Origin: Methylobacterium tarhaniae
GTDB taxonomy: Bacteria > Pseudomonadota > Alphaproteobacteria > Rhizobiales > Beijerinckiaceae
Assembly (NCBI RefSeq): GCF_001043955.1
Contig: NZ_LABZ01000018.1
Span: 34,454-98,453 of the forward strand
Reading direction: 5' to 3'
DNA: 64,000 bases
The position numbers were made by a program, and so were the translations under genes. The notes under the pieces are model-generated. The model saw only the letters and a list, made by a program, of their open reading frames with translations, had not been told where the DNA came from and searched no databases. Below, in pieces: positions 1 to 9,196 of this stretch; the first letter of the stretch is position 1; each line of letters starts with the position of its first letter.

Positions 1-44
1 GTCTTCTGGGCATCCGCTTCGTGGTGCCGCGCTTCCTCAACTGA
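1..44 (+). CDS. C-terminal end of a gene running in from the left
   Basis: A plus-strand reading frame enters at the window edge and stops at TGA 42-44. It encodes only about 13 residues ending in VVPRFLN. The hydrophobic, basic end is compatible with a membrane protein, but too little is present to name a family. The opposite strand and the other frames offer nothing better. Confidence 0.4.
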   Translation, partial: LLGIRFVVPRFLN

Positions 45-466
45 TCCGGGCCGCCTGCGCCAGGGGCCGAGGCGCGGGGCCGGTCCCTGCGCCGGCACGG
101 CATTTCAGGCCGGTCCGGCCTTGCGCGGATGAGATGTGCCGGGGGCACCCGGCCTTTCTCGGCAGGGCTCTTCTGGGCCAGCGCCCGCTCGCCGTCGCCG
201 GAGATGGGTTCGGTCTTTTCGGGAGAGGGGCCGCCCTCCGGCGTCGCGCAGGCTTAGGGGCTGCTCGCACGGCAGGACGTGCCTGCGCCATAGCCCAGAC
301 ACCCCGCTTCGCTTGGTGCGTCAGGGCAAGATCTCGCGTCGTTCAGGCGAGTCGGAGTGTCCGATATGTCAGGAAGGAGATCGGGGGTTTTCCCTCTCGC
401 GCCGCGCGCGCCCGGAGAAAACAGGACCCCGGCTGAGAAGGATCCGGAACATCCTGCAAGGCAGGA
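45..466. other. gene-free stretch before the first tRNA
   Basis: About 420 bases without a convincing gene. Open frames exist on both strands, but they are Arg/Pro/Ala-rich, typical of chance frames in GC-rich DNA, and match no known domain. I see no clear terminator or repeat here; a few short GC-rich inverted repeats lie near 370-435. Confidence 0.4.
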
Positions 467-551
467 TGGTGCGGCCGAGAGGACTCGAACCTCCACTGGT
501 TGCCCAACTAGCACCTCAAGCTAGCGCGTCTACCAATTCCGCCACGGCCGC
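467..551 (-). tRNA. tRNA-Leu (anticodon GAG), copy 1
   Basis: On the minus strand the sequence folds as a class II tRNA. It has a GCGGCCG acceptor stem, a D arm containing TGGTAGACGC, an anticodon arm CTAGC-TTGAGGT-GCTAG that places GAG at the anticodon, a long variable arm, and a T arm with GGTTCGAGTCC. The 3' ACCA end is encoded (plus-strand TGGT at 467-470). GAG reads CUC and CUU leucine codons, and CUC is heavily used in the neighbouring genes. A second identical copy lies about 190 bases away on the same strand. Confidence 0.97.
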
Positions 552-741
552 GGAGAGTGCCGGACATCAAAATGCGGTCCAGCTCATATGAAACACACGA
601 ATGAATCTGGCGCAGAGATCACAGAACGGATCAACGCGTCGGCAACCTCGCTCGACTACCTGACCTGACGAGGATCAGGCCGGCAACGCCGAGTTCAGTC
701 TCCATCCCATCCCGCGGCGGTCCATGACCTTGCAGGATGGA

Positions 742-826
742 TGGTGCGGCCGAGAGGACTCGAACCTCCACTGGTTGCCCAACTAGCACCTCAAGCTAGC
801 GCGTCTACCAATTCCGCCACGGCCGC
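742..826 (-). tRNA. tRNA-Leu (anticodon GAG), copy 2
   Basis: Identical in all 85 positions, including the encoded CCA, to the tRNA-Leu(GAG) at 467-551. This copy is upstream in the direction of transcription, so the two could share a transcript. The flanks differ apart from a few bases next to the CCA end, so the duplication covers little more than the tRNA itself. Confidence 0.97.
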
Positions 827-949
827 GGAAGGCTTCGTCTCGCCGAGAGCGGCGGGGCGGGGGTGAGACCCGTCCGAAGCGAGGCTGCGAATACCAGTCC
901 CCTCCCGGGGACGCAAGCACCCCGATGCGGATCTGGCAAACATTCTCGC

Positions 950-1264
950 CTAGAGGGCGTCCGACAGGGCGCCCAGCAGGGCGGCGCCGCCGTCGCCGAT
1001 GCGGATGCCGGGCTCGCGCACCACCTCGGCCTTGCGGATCAGCTCCGTGACCTCCACGGAGATGCGGTTGCCCGTGACCACGATCTGCCCGCGGGCGATC
1101 GGGTGGTTGTTGGCGAGGATCTCGACCATATCCGTGTCGGTGGAATCGAGCTCGATCACCGCGCCGCGGCCCATGCGCAGCAGCATATGGATCGGCATCC
1201 GGGTCCGCCCGAGCACGACCGCGAGGTCCACCTTGAGAATGTCGAGTACCGCCAACGGACGCAC
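950..1264 (-). CDS. FliN/SpoA-type flagellar motor switch-like protein
   Basis: About 104 residues matching the C-terminal SpoA (FliMN_C) domain. It begins with a beta strand reading DILKVDLAVVLGRT, then VIELDSTDTDMVEILANN and HPIARGQIVVTGNRISVEVTEL. The motif of hydrophobic strands, a central acidic loop and RG-x-I-V is the family signature. It is as short as a minimal FliN, with no N-terminal extension. I chose the GTG at 1264 because the SpoA core starts immediately after it and no ATG is available; TTG at 1256 is the alternative. It is divergent from lipB, with 51 bases between the two starts. No other flagellar gene is in the window, so it may be a stand-alone paralogue rather than the main motor FliN. 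Confidence 0.75.
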   Translation of the reverse strand: MRPLAVLDILKVDLAVVLGRTRMPIHMLLRMGRGAVIELDSTDTDMVEILANNHPIARGQIVVTGNRISVEVTELIRKAEVVREPGIRIGDGGAALLGALSDAL

Positions 1265-1315
1265 CCACCCTGACCACGAGACGATGCCCGAACAATCCGA
1301 TATTATGGTGAAGCC

Positions 1316-2041
1316 TTGGTAAACGACCGGCTCGGAACCGCCCCGGGCAGCCTCCTGCCCGCGCCCGGGAGCCCCCCTGTCGAATGGGTGGTCCGCGATG
1401 CGCTCCTCGACTACCGCGAAGCCGAGGCGGCGATGGAGGCGCGGGCGGCGGCCATCGCGGAGGGGCGTGCGCTGGAGCGCGTCTGGCTCGTCGAGCATCC
1501 GCCGCTCTACACCGCCGGCACCTCGGCGAAGGAGGCCGACCTCGTGGCGCCGGAGCGCTTCCCGGTCCACCGCACCGGCCGGGGCGGGCAATACACCTAT
1601 CACGGCCCGGGGCAGCGGGTGGCCTACGTGATGCTCGACCTCAACCGGCGGCGGCCGGACCTGCGCGCCTACGTCGCCGCCCTGGAAGCCTGGCTCATCG
1701 CGACGCTGGACGCCTTCACGGTGCGGGGCGAGCGCCGGGAGGACCGGGTCGGCGTCTGGGTGCGACGGCCCGAGAAGGGGCCGGGCGTCGAGGACAAGAT
1801 CGCGGCGATCGGCATCCGGGTGCGCCGCTGGGCGACGTTCCACGGCATCAGCCTGAACGTCGAGCCGGACCTGTCGCACTTCTCCGGCATCGTGCCGTGC
1901 GGCGTGCGCGAGCACGGCATCACCAGCCTGGTCGATCTCGGTCGGCCCGTGACCCTGCCGGAGGTCGACGCCGTGCTGCGGGCCCGCTTCGAGGCGATCT
2001 TCGGACCGACGGTGCTGGTCGACGACGATGAGCGGAGCTAG
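1316..2041 (+). CDS. lipB: octanoyl-[acyl-carrier-protein]:protein N-octanoyltransferase LipB
   Basis: 241 residues. LipB moves octanoate from octanoyl-ACP to a lysine of lipoyl-domain proteins (pyruvate and 2-oxoglutarate dehydrogenases, GcvH) in the cytoplasm, before LipA inserts sulfur. Signature blocks are [27 protein letters not shown], the catalytic Lys near residue 161 in [11 protein letters not shown], and the catalytic Cys near residue 195 in [15 protein letters not shown]. Length and order fit the family. The start is a TTG at 1316; no in-frame ATG or GTG lies between it and the upstream stop at 1271. The first 20 residues are not conserved, so an internal start is possible. It stands alone, divergent from the FliN-like gene. 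Confidence 0.95.
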   Translation: MVNDRLGTAPGSLLPAPGSPPVEWVVRDALLDYREAEAAMEARAAAIAEGRALERVWLVEHPPLYTAGTSAKEADLVAPERFPVHRTGRGGQYTYHGPGQRVAYVMLDLNRRRPDLRAYVAALEAWLIATLDAFTVRGERREDRVGVWVRRPEKGPGVEDKIAAIGIRVRRWATFHGISLNVEPDLSHFSGIVPCGVREHGITSLVDLGRPVTLPEVDAVLRARFEAIFGPTVLVDDDERS

Positions 2042-2169
2042 TCCGGACGGCGCCCGGCGGTACGGTTTCCACGCTGCCCGGACTTGCTCTAGAGTGGCGG
2101 GAGAGACCGCGGCGACGACGAGGCCGCCGAGGCGGGCGGCCCCGGCCCGCGCATCACGGAGGTCCGCCC

Positions 2170-3303
2170 GTGCCGGATGTCCCCGCGCCAGTGCCGGCTG
2201 CTGAGGCACCGGGGGAGGCCGGGACCCTGCGCGCCGTTCTCTCGGCCGCCCCCCTGCCGTCCCTGCTGGTCGCGCCCGGTCCCACGGGCGAGGTGCGCTT
2301 CGCCAACCCGGCCGCCCTCGCCCTGCTCGGGGCGGCGCCCGCCGGCGTCGCGGCCCTCGGCGCCGAGCCCGAGGCCGAGGCGGCCCTGCGCGCGCTCCTG
2401 TCCTCCGGCGGGCCGGCCAGCGCCGAGGCGCTGCTGCGCCGGCGCGACGGGGCGACGCTCTGGGCGATGCTCCACCTCTCGCCGGTGCCGGAGCCGGGGG
2501 CGTCCGGCCTGCTCCAGGTCGTCGAGACGTCGCGGTGCCGCGACCTCGAGGCGGCGCTCGGCCTGGCGCAGCGCCGCGAGGCGCTCGGCCAGCTCACCAA
2601 CGGCGTCGCGCACGAGTTCAACAACCTGCTCCAGATCCTGGTCGGCTACGTCGACGGCCTGCGCCGGCGTCTCGGCGAGCATCCGGATGCCTTCGTGCAG
2701 CGCGCGCTCACCCGCTCGACCGACGCCGCCGAGCGCGCCTCGACCTTGACCCGGCACCTCCTGGCCTTCTCGCGCCGGCACCGGCCGGAGCCGCGGGCGG
2801 TCGACCTGAACGGGCTCCTGCGCGACTACAGGGAGCGGGCCGCCGGCCTGCTCGGACCGGGACGCGCCCTCGACCTCGACCTCGCCGAGGACCTGTGGAT
2901 CGCCTGCATCGATCCGGTCCAGACCGAGCTGATCCTGCAGATCCTGCTGCGCAACGCCGCCGAGGCGATGCCGGCCGGCGGATCCGTCACGGTCCAGACC
3001 CGCAACCATGGCGGCGAGGACGTGGCCGCCGACGGGGCGGTCGGGCGTCACGTCGCGCTCAGCGTCCTGGATACCGGCGCCGGCATGGCGCCGGAGGTGC
3101 TGGCCCGGGCGCTCGAGCCGTTCTTCACCACCCGCGAGCCCGGGCGCGGCACCGGCCTCGCCATCCTCAACGCCCTGGTCAAGCGCCAGAACGGCGCCGT
3201 CGCCCTGCGCAGCAGCCCCGGCGAGGGGACCTGCGTGCGCCTCACCTTCCCGGCCGCCGAGATGCCGCGGCTGCGGCCGCAACGAAGTGCTGCCGCACGC
3301 TAA
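2170..3303 (+). CDS. soluble sensor histidine kinase (PAS-like / HisKA / HATPase)
   Basis: 377 residues, GTG start, no transmembrane segment. Residues of about 22-120 form a PAS-like sensor region. A dimerisation/phosphoacceptor helix follows with the H-box GVAHEFNNLLQ (His near 148), which is the NtrB-like or hybrid-kinase type. The ATPase domain shows an N-box (NAAEAM), G1 (DTGAGM), an F-box (EPFFTTR) and G2 (GRGTGLAI). It should autophosphorylate and signal to a response regulator, but none is encoded beside it, so it is an orphan kinase here. The ligand cannot be read from the sequence. About 130 bases separate it from lipB. Confidence 0.88.
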   Translation: MPDVPAPVPAAEAPGEAGTLRAVLSAAPLPSLLVAPGPTGEVRFANPAALALLGAAPAGVAALGAEPEAEAALRALLSSGGPASAEALLRRRDGATLWAMLHLSPVPEPGASGLLQVVETSRCRDLEAALGLAQRREALGQLTNGVAHEFNNLLQILVGYVDGLRRRLGEHPDAFVQRALTRSTDAAERASTLTRHLLAFSRRHRPEPRAVDLNGLLRDYRERAAGLLGPGRALDLDLAEDLWIACIDPVQTELILQILLRNAAEAMPAGGSVTVQTRNHGGEDVAADGAVGRHVALSVLDTGAGMAPEVLARALEPFFTTREPGRGTGLAILNALVKRQNGAVALRSSPGEGTCVRLTFPAAEMPRLRPQRSAAAR

Positions 3304-3490
3304 TCCCGGTCATCCCAAAAATTTATCGCTTGGCAGATCTGGCGCCGATCGGTGACTCTTCATCGGGTGTAGTTAGGATCTGGAAGGCATCCGGCGCGAT
3401 GCCTCCCTTCTACTGCGCCACCCGCATCCCCATATGTGGCCTGGGGGGCGGGACGCCCCCACTGGTGATGGCACGAGGCGATACGAACCG

Positions 3491-4489
3491 ATGATGACCA
3501 CCTTCTCCCGCGGCCGCCGGACGGCGGTGGCCTTCGGCCTGGCGGCCCTGATGGCCGTGGCAGCGACGGCCGGCGAGGCGCGTCCCGGCAGCGGCTCCTC
3601 GATGGGATCGCGCGGCTCCCGCACCTACTCGGCGCCCGCACCGACGACGACCGCCCCCGGCGCCCCGGCGCCGATGCAGCGCTCGATGACCCAGCCCGGT
3701 TCGCAGATGGGGGCCCCGGCCGCGCCGCAGCGGCGCTTCGGCGGCGGCTTCTTCGCCGGCCTGCTCGGCGCGGGCCTGCTCGGCGCCCTGATCGGTGGCG
3801 GCTTCTTCGGCGGCCTCGGCGGCATCGCCTCGTTCCTCGGCCTGCTGCTCCAGGTCGGCCTCCTGGTCGGCATCGTCGTGCTGGCCCTGCGCTTCTTCCG
3901 CCGCCGCCGGGCCGAGCCGGCCATGGCGGGCGCCTATAACCGCAGCGGCCCGGCTTCCGGTCCCGGCGGCCCTCTCGGAGGCGGACTTGGCGGCGGGCTC
4001 GGTGGTGGATTGGGCGGCGGTCTCGGTGGCCTCGGTGCCGGTCTCGGCGGCGGTGCCGCCGCGCAGCAGGCCCGCCCGGCCAAGCGCGACGAGGTTGGCA
4101 TCGGCCCGCAGGATTTCGACGCCTTCGAGCGCACGCTGACCGAGGTCCAGCTCGCCTACGGCGCCGAGGACGCCGCCACCCTGCGCCGCCTCACCACGCC
4201 CGAGATGTTTGGCTACTTCACGGAGGAGCTGCGGGCCAACGCCGCCCGCGGCGTGGTCAACAAGATCGCCGACGTGAAGCTGCAGCAGGGCGACCTCGCC
4301 GAGGCCTGGCGCGAAGGTCCGGTCGACTACGCCACCGTGGCGATGCGGTACACCCTGCGCGACGCGCTGATCGAGCGCGCCAGCAGCCGGGTCGTCGAGA
4401 CCAACCCGCCCGAGGCGACGGAGGTCTGGACCTTCCTGCGCGAGCGCGGCGGCCAGTGGGTGGTCTCGGCCATCCAGCAGACCCGGTAA
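3491..4489 (+). CDS. Tim44-like domain membrane protein
   Basis: 332 residues. An N-terminal signal sequence (ends near AGEA) is followed by a Ser/Pro/Thr-rich spacer. Then come a Gly/Leu-rich hydrophobic stretch (about residues 85-135) ending in FFRRRRAE, a repeat of GGGLGG units (about residues 157-190) and a C-terminal Tim44-like domain containing YGAEDAATLRRLTTPEMFGYF and the closing GGQWVVSAIQQTR. Proteins of this architecture are common in alphaproteobacteria; the fold is shared with mitochondrial import motor protein Tim44, but the bacterial role is unclear. I start at the double ATG at 3491, preceded by GAGG. A perfect hairpin follows the stop. Confidence 0.85.
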   Translation: MMTTFSRGRRTAVAFGLAALMAVAATAGEARPGSGSSMGSRGSRTYSAPAPTTTAPGAPAPMQRSMTQPGSQMGAPAAPQRRFGGGFFAGLLGAGLLGALIGGGFFGGLGGIASFLGLLLQVGLLVGIVVLALRFFRRRRAEPAMAGAYNRSGPASGPGGPLGGGLGGGLGGGLGGGLGGLGAGLGGGAAAQQARPAKRDEVGIGPQDFDAFERTLTEVQLAYGAEDAATLRRLTTPEMFGYFTEELRANAARGVVNKIADVKLQQGDLAEAWREGPVDYATVAMRYTLRDALIERASSRVVETNPPEATEVWTFLRERGGQWVVSAIQQTR

Positions 4490-4530
4490 CGGATCATCGC
4501 GCGGGGAGATCGCTCCCTGCGCTCCCCTCG

Positions 4531-4565
4531 CGAAGCCCCCGATCCTGGCCGGATCGGGGGCTTCG
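4531..4565. terminator. bidirectional hairpin between Tim44-like gene and rsmA
   Basis: A perfect 15-bp stem (4531-4545 with 4551-4565) encloses a 5-base loop. It lies between two genes that converge on it, 42 bases after one stop and 17 bases before the other. There is no strong U-run on either side, so termination efficiency is uncertain, but the placement is typical. Confidence 0.75.
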
Positions 4566-4581
4566 TCGTGTTCAGGCAGCC

Positions 4582-5418
4582 TCAGAGCGCCTGGGCCATC
4601 GCCACGAACCCCGCCACCGGCACCTCCTCGGCCCGGGCCGTCTCCGGGATGCCGGCGGCGGCGAGCAGGCGGGCCGGGTCCGGGGTCGCGGCCTTCAAGC
4701 TTTGGCGCAGCATCTTGCGGCGCTGGCCGAAGGCGGCGCCGGTCACGGCTTCGAGCGCCCGGACCCGGCAGGGCAGGGGCTCGGGAAGCGGCACCAGCCG
4801 CACCACGCTCGACGTCACCTTCGGCGGCGGCACGAAGGCGGATGGGGGCACGTCGAACAGGATCTGGGCTTTCGTGCGCCAGCCGCACAGCACGCCGAGC
4901 CGGCCGTAATTCGCCCGGTCGCCCTCGTCGGCGACGATGCGCTCGGCCACCTCGCGCTGGAACATCAAGGTCAGCGAGTCCCACCAGGGCGACCACGCCT
5001 CCGGCGTGAGCCAGCCGGTGAGGAGCTGCGTGCCGACGTTGTAGGGGAGGTTCGCGACGATCCGGGCCGGGCCCTCGCCGACGAGCGGCCGCGGGTCGAA
5101 TTCGAGCGCGTCGGCCTCCACCACCTCCAGGCGGCCGGGATAGTGGGCTGCGATCTCGGCGAGCGCCGGCAGGGCGCGGGGGTCGCGCTCGATCGCGATC
5201 ACCTTGGCCGCGCCGTGCATCAGCAGCGCCCGGGTCAGGCCGCCGGGGCCGGGGCCGACCTCGACCACCGTCACGCCCTCCAGCGGCCCCGCCGACCGGG
5301 CGATCCGGCCGGTCAGGTTGAGGTCGAACAGGAAGTTCTGGCCCAGCGAGCGGCGGGGCATCAGGTCGTGCACCTGCACCACCTCCCGCAGCGGCGGCAG
5401 ACCGTCCGGCGCGCTCAT
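4582..5418 (-). CDS. rsmA: 16S rRNA (adenine1518-N6/adenine1519-N6)-dimethyltransferase RsmA
   Basis: 278 residues. It dimethylates the two adjacent adenines in helix 45 of 16S rRNA during small-subunit assembly, using S-adenosylmethionine. Recognisable blocks are RRSLGQNFL at the N-terminus, the SAM-binding [26 protein letters not shown], the catalytic [11 protein letters not shown] (NLPY), and [14 protein letters not shown] near the end. The C-terminal helices contain [12 protein letters not shown]. Its ATG overlaps the pdxA stop by four bases (ATGA), so it is translationally coupled to pdxA, the arrangement seen in many proteobacteria. It is the last gene of the lptF-lptG-lptD-pdxA-rsmA run. 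Confidence 0.97.
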   Translation of the reverse strand: MSAPDGLPPLREVVQVHDLMPRRSLGQNFLFDLNLTGRIARSAGPLEGVTVVEVGPGPGGLTRALLMHGAAKVIAIERDPRALPALAEIAAHYPGRLEVVEADALEFDPRPLVGEGPARIVANLPYNVGTQLLTGWLTPEAWSPWWDSLTLMFQREVAERIVADEGDRANYGRLGVLCGWRTKAQILFDVPPSAFVPPPKVTSSVVRLVPLPEPLPCRVRALEAVTGAAFGQRRKMLRQSLKAATPDPARLLAAAGIPETARAEEVPVAGFVAMAQAL

Positions 5419-6437
5419 GCGGCCACTCCTTCCGGCGCCCGGGTCAGCCGGCCGGCCAGCTTCAGGGCCGCGATCAGGCTGTCGGGCTTCGCCAGGCCCT
5501 TGCCGGCGATGTCGAAGGCGGTGCCGTGATCCGGCGAGGTGCGCAGGAACGGCAGCCCGAGCGTCACGTTCACGCCCTCGTCGAAGGCGAGCGTCTTGAT
5601 CGGGATCAGGGCCTGGTCGTGGGTCGGGGCGAGCGCCACGTCGTAGGCGGCTCGCGCCCGGGCGTGGAACAGCGTGTCGGCCGGGTGCGGGCCGGTGATG
5701 GCGATGCCCTCGGCCCGCAGGCGCTCGATCGCCGGGGCCAGCACGTCGCGATCCTCGGTGCCCATGGTGCCGGCCTCGCCCGCATGCGGGTTGAGCCCGG
5801 CGAGCACGAGGCGCGGCTGGCCGAGGCCGAAGCGGGCCCGCATGTCGCGCTCGACGATGCGGGCGGTCTCGACCACGAGGTCGGCCGTCAGCAGCTCCGG
5901 CACCCGGCGCAGCGCCACGTGGATCGTCACCGGGACGACCGCCAGCTCCTCGGACCACAGCAGCATCACGGGCGTCGGCGGCGTCGCCCCGGGCTCCGCC
6001 GCCAGGGCCGCCAGGTACTCGGTATGGCCGGGATGGCGGAAGCCCGCCTCGTAGAGCACGTGCTTGGCGATCGGGTTGGTGACGAGGGCCGGCGCGCGGC
6101 CGGCCCGCACCAGCCGCACCGCCTCGTCGATCGAGGCGAGGGTGCCGGCAGCGCTCGCCGGATCGGGTGTGCCCGGCTCCGCCGTGACGGTGAGCCCGTC
6201 CGGCAGCCTGACCACCGGCAGAGCCCGGGTGAAGGCCTGCGCTGCCGTCTCGGGGGTCACTGCGGCGAGCGGCACCGCGAGCCCGAGCCGTGCCGCGATT
6301 CTCGTCAGGAATTCCGGGTCGCCGATGACGAAGAACGGCGCCAGGCCGTGCTCCTCGCGGGCGAGCCAGGCCCGCAAGGTGATCTCCGGGCCGATCCCGG
6401 CCGGATCGCCCTGTGTCAGCGCGAGGGCTGTGGTCAT
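5415..6437 (-). CDS. pdxA: 4-hydroxythreonine-4-phosphate dehydrogenase PdxA
   Basis: 340 residues. It oxidises 4-phosphohydroxy-L-threonine with NAD+ and decarboxylates it, in the DXP-dependent pyridoxal phosphate pathway. The start [12 protein letters not shown] is the family hallmark. Others are [25 protein letters not shown], the metal/substrate region [25 protein letters not shown] and the His/Asp of [18 protein letters not shown] use the ATG at 6437, directly before [11 protein letters not shown]; an ATG 27 bases upstream is possible. In most relatives surA lies between lptD and pdxA; here only 95 noncoding bases separate them. Confidence 0.96.
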   Translation of the reverse strand: MTTALALTQGDPAGIGPEITLRAWLAREEHGLAPFFVIGDPEFLTRIAARLGLAVPLAAVTPETAAQAFTRALPVVRLPDGLTVTAEPGTPDPASAAGTLASIDEAVRLVRAGRAPALVTNPIAKHVLYEAGFRHPGHTEYLAALAAEPGATPPTPVMLLWSEELAVVPVTIHVALRRVPELLTADLVVETARIVERDMRARFGLGQPRLVLAGLNPHAGEAGTMGTEDRDVLAPAIERLRAEGIAITGPHPADTLFHARARAAYDVALAPTHDQALIPIKTLAFDEGVNVTLGLPFLRTSPDHGTAFDIAGKGLAKPDSLIAALKLAGRLTRAPEGVAA

Positions 6438-6532
6438 CGCGGGTCCCGTTGCGTGATGGCGCATCCCCGCGCCATGACATCCCGGCTCCCGCCGGGCAAG
6501 CACCTCCGGGTCCGGAGGAGCCGCCCGGCCCG

Positions 6533-9196
6533 TCACCGGGCCGTGGCGATGCCGTCCGCCGTCGTGGTGGTGCTGAGGTTCTGGCGGAAATTCGCCTCGC
6601 CGAGGGTGCGCAGCTCGATCCGCAGCAGGAAGGTGCGGTTGCGCTCGCGCAGGCCCGCCGCGGTCTCGATCGGCGAGGAGAGATAGTTCAGCGAGATCGT
6701 CGTGCACTCGTCGCGGTAGCCGAAGCCGATGCCCGACGACGAGACGTAGAACTTGTCCGCCCGGTCGTAGGTCGGCGCCGTGCCGACCGGGTTGAGGAAG
6801 TAGGACTGGGCCGCCGAGGCGTAGAACTCGCGCACCTGGAGGTAGTGCGAGAGGTCGAACAGCACCGAGCCGGTCACGAACCAGTTCGGCGTGATGTTGT
6901 AGAGGGCCGAGGCCTGCAGGCCCTCGCGGCGGCGGTCGTAGCCGAGCTCGGGCTGCGCCTCGTAGCGGGCGTAGATCAGCGAGGTCTCGAGGGGCAGGAA
7001 CGGCGCGAACTTCGCGGTGATGCCGCTCTCGAAGCGCTTGAGCGCGAAGGTGGCGTTGTCGAACCGGGCCCGGGTGATGAAGCTGATGTTCTGGTTCGGC
7101 GAGATCTGGAAGCGCGAGACGAAGTCCGACCGGGTGGTCTCGAGGCCGGAATCGCGGCCGACATTGGCGATGTCGCCGCGGCGGAACGAGTTGACGCCGG
7201 CGAGCGCGATCGACTCGCCGAACATCGCGTTCATGTAGAAGCCGTTGCGGCCGGTGATCGAGTACTCGGCGCCGAGATTGGCGCGCACGCCGCCCTCGAC
7301 CCGGTCATAGCCCGAGAACTTGTCCCACTCGAACAGCGAGGTGTCGTCGAAGACGAGGCTCTGGGCGTCCTCGTTCGGCAGGCGGCCGATGCGGGTCTCG
7401 CTCGGCCGCGCGATCACCTGGACGACCGGCGAGACCGTGTGGACGCCGAGCGGGCCCATATCGGCCACGAAGGGATAGCGGTACTCGAGCCCGACCGCCG
7501 GCATCACCCGGCCGGAGAAGTTCGACTCGGGCGAGAACAGGTTGCTGATCTCGGGGTTCTGGTAGCCGGTCGTGCTCGGGTTCACGAAGAAGGCGTCGCC
7601 GCGCAGGTAGGCGAAGGGCTGCCAGCGCTGGCCGAACTCGTCCGTGAAGGTGCGCCGCCACGAGACCTGGGCGGTCGCCCGGGTGGTGTCGCCGGCGAGC
7701 CCGCTCACCAGGCACTGGCCGCGCTCGAACACCGAGCAGGTGCTGTAGAGCGGGAAGGTGATGCCGTTGATGCTCGGGCTGAGCAGGTAGGTGCCGGTGC
7801 GCGGGATCTGGGTGTACTGGGTCGCGTCCCGGGTCAGGTGCGTGAAGTTGGCCTGGAACCGCACCTCGCCGCCGATCGGGTCGGGCCCGTCCCGGCGCTT
7901 GTCGTAATCGATCACCGGGGCGACGATCGGCTGCTGCTTCTGCCAGTCGTAGGTCGACAGGCCCTTGAAGTAGTAGCCCCGCGCCTCGAACCACGAGCGG
8001 TCGCCCTGCCCGATCAGGTAGGCGGTGGAGACCGCCTCACGGAAATAGTCCGTGCTGATCGTCTGGTTGCGGATGCGGTAATTGTCGAGGAACCACTTGT
8101 CGGTGACGCCGACGACGTCCCAGCCGGCGCGCCAGTTCTGGCCGAGGTAGAAATGGCCGGCGGATTCGATCGAGCCGCGGAAGTCGCGGTCGCCGGAGCC
8201 GAGGGGCCCGGGCAGGAAGGCGCTCGGGGTCGACTGGAAGATGCCGCTGACCCGGACGTTGTAGAAGCCGTTGGCGAGGCGCTGGCGCCACTCGGCCTGG
8301 CCGAGCACGCCCTGCTTCGACAGGAAGGTCGGCTCGACGGTGAGGTCGTAATCGGGCGCGATGTTCCAGAAGAACGGCGTGCCGATGCCGTAGCCGAGCA
8401 CGTTCGAGGACACGAAGTGCGGTGCCAGGAAGCCGGTATCGCGCCGCACCGTCGGGTCGGGCGAGTAGAAGTAGGGCAGGTAGGCGACCGGGATTCCGGC
8501 CACTTCGAGGGTCGAATCCTCGTAGTAGATCCGGCGCTCCTCGTTGTTGTGGATGATCCGCGCCGCCTTCACCTGCCACAGCGGCGGCCGCTCGGGATTG
8601 TCCTTGCACGGCTCGCAGGCGGTGTAGGTGCCGTACTCGAAGGTCGTGGTCTGGCCCTCGATGCGCTCCGCCCGCGGGGCGGAGAAGCGCACCCGGGCCG
8701 GGCGGCCGCGCTGCTCGATGGTCTGCTGGATGCGCAGCGAGTCGATGAAGCCGGACTTGAAGTCGTCGGTCAGCTCCATCCGGTCGCCGGTCACCACCGA
8801 GCCGGTCTCGTCGGTGAGGCGGACATTGCCCTCGGCGAAGACCCGGCCGGTATTGCGGTCGTAGCGCACGCGGTCGGCCAGCAGGGTGCGCGGGCCGTAA
8901 TGCAGCTCGGCATTGCCGACCGCCGAGACCGTGTTGCGGTCGTTGTCGTAGACGAGCTCCTTGGCCTCGACGAGCAGGCGCTCGTTGTTGCCCTTGGCAG
9001 CGTTCTTGGCCGAGCCGGCCGCCAGGCGGTCGTTGAGCGTGCCCTGCGCGCGCGCAGGCTCGCTCGCGCCCACCGTGACGGCGGCGGCCAGCAGAACCGT
9101 CAGGGATCCCGTGACCGCGGCGCCCGCGGCCTTACGCACGACTCGACCCATCCCCGCACCCGCTATGCCCGCGCCGCCTTGCCGGAGGGTGGGCAT
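6533..9196 (-). CDS. lptD: LPS-assembly outer-membrane protein LptD
   Basis: 887 residues. LptD forms the outer-membrane beta-barrel that, with the LptE lipoprotein, inserts lipopolysaccharide into the outer leaflet. A signal peptide ends near EPARAQ. The OstA/LptA-like periplasmic domain follows ([28 protein letters not shown]), then the barrel. Barrel strands include [21 protein letters not shown] and the closing segment ends in [12 protein letters not shown]. Two cysteines in [11 protein letters not shown] lie in the first third. The start at 9196 shares one base with the lptG stop (TGATG) and has GGAGG seven bases upstream; an internal ATG at 9151 would give a shorter signal peptide. Confidence 0.93.
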   Translation of the reverse strand: MPTLRQGGAGIAGAGMGRVVRKAAGAAVTGSLTVLLAAAVTVGASEPARAQGTLNDRLAAGSAKNAAKGNNERLLVEAKELVYDNDRNTVSAVGNAELHYGPRTLLADRVRYDRNTGRVFAEGNVRLTDETGSVVTGDRMELTDDFKSGFIDSLRIQQTIEQRGRPARVRFSAPRAERIEGQTTTFEYGTYTACEPCKDNPERPPLWQVKAARIIHNNEERRIYYEDSTLEVAGIPVAYLPYFYSPDPTVRRDTGFLAPHFVSSNVLGYGIGTPFFWNIAPDYDLTVEPTFLSKQGVLGQAEWRQRLANGFYNVRVSGIFQSTPSAFLPGPLGSGDRDFRGSIESAGHFYLGQNWRAGWDVVGVTDKWFLDNYRIRNQTISTDYFREAVSTAYLIGQGDRSWFEARGYYFKGLSTYDWQKQQPIVAPVIDYDKRRDGPDPIGGEVRFQANFTHLTRDATQYTQIPRTGTYLLSPSINGITFPLYSTCSVFERGQCLVSGLAGDTTRATAQVSWRRTFTDEFGQRWQPFAYLRGDAFFVNPSTTGYQNPEISNLFSPESNFSGRVMPAVGLEYRYPFVADMGPLGVHTVSPVVQVIARPSETRIGRLPNEDAQSLVFDDTSLFEWDKFSGYDRVEGGVRANLGAEYSITGRNGFYMNAMFGESIALAGVNSFRRGDIANVGRDSGLETTRSDFVSRFQISPNQNISFITRARFDNATFALKRFESGITAKFAPFLPLETSLIYARYEAQPELGYDRRREGLQASALYNITPNWFVTGSVLFDLSHYLQVREFYASAAQSYFLNPVGTAPTYDRADKFYVSSSGIGFGYRDECTTISLNYLSSPIETAAGLRERNRTFLLRIELRTLGEANFRQNLSTTTTADGIATAR

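Noticed and set aside
370..435. Possible hairpin with GTTTTC / GAAAAC arms upstream of the first tRNA
   Set aside because: The stem is short and interrupted, and no flanking gene needs it.
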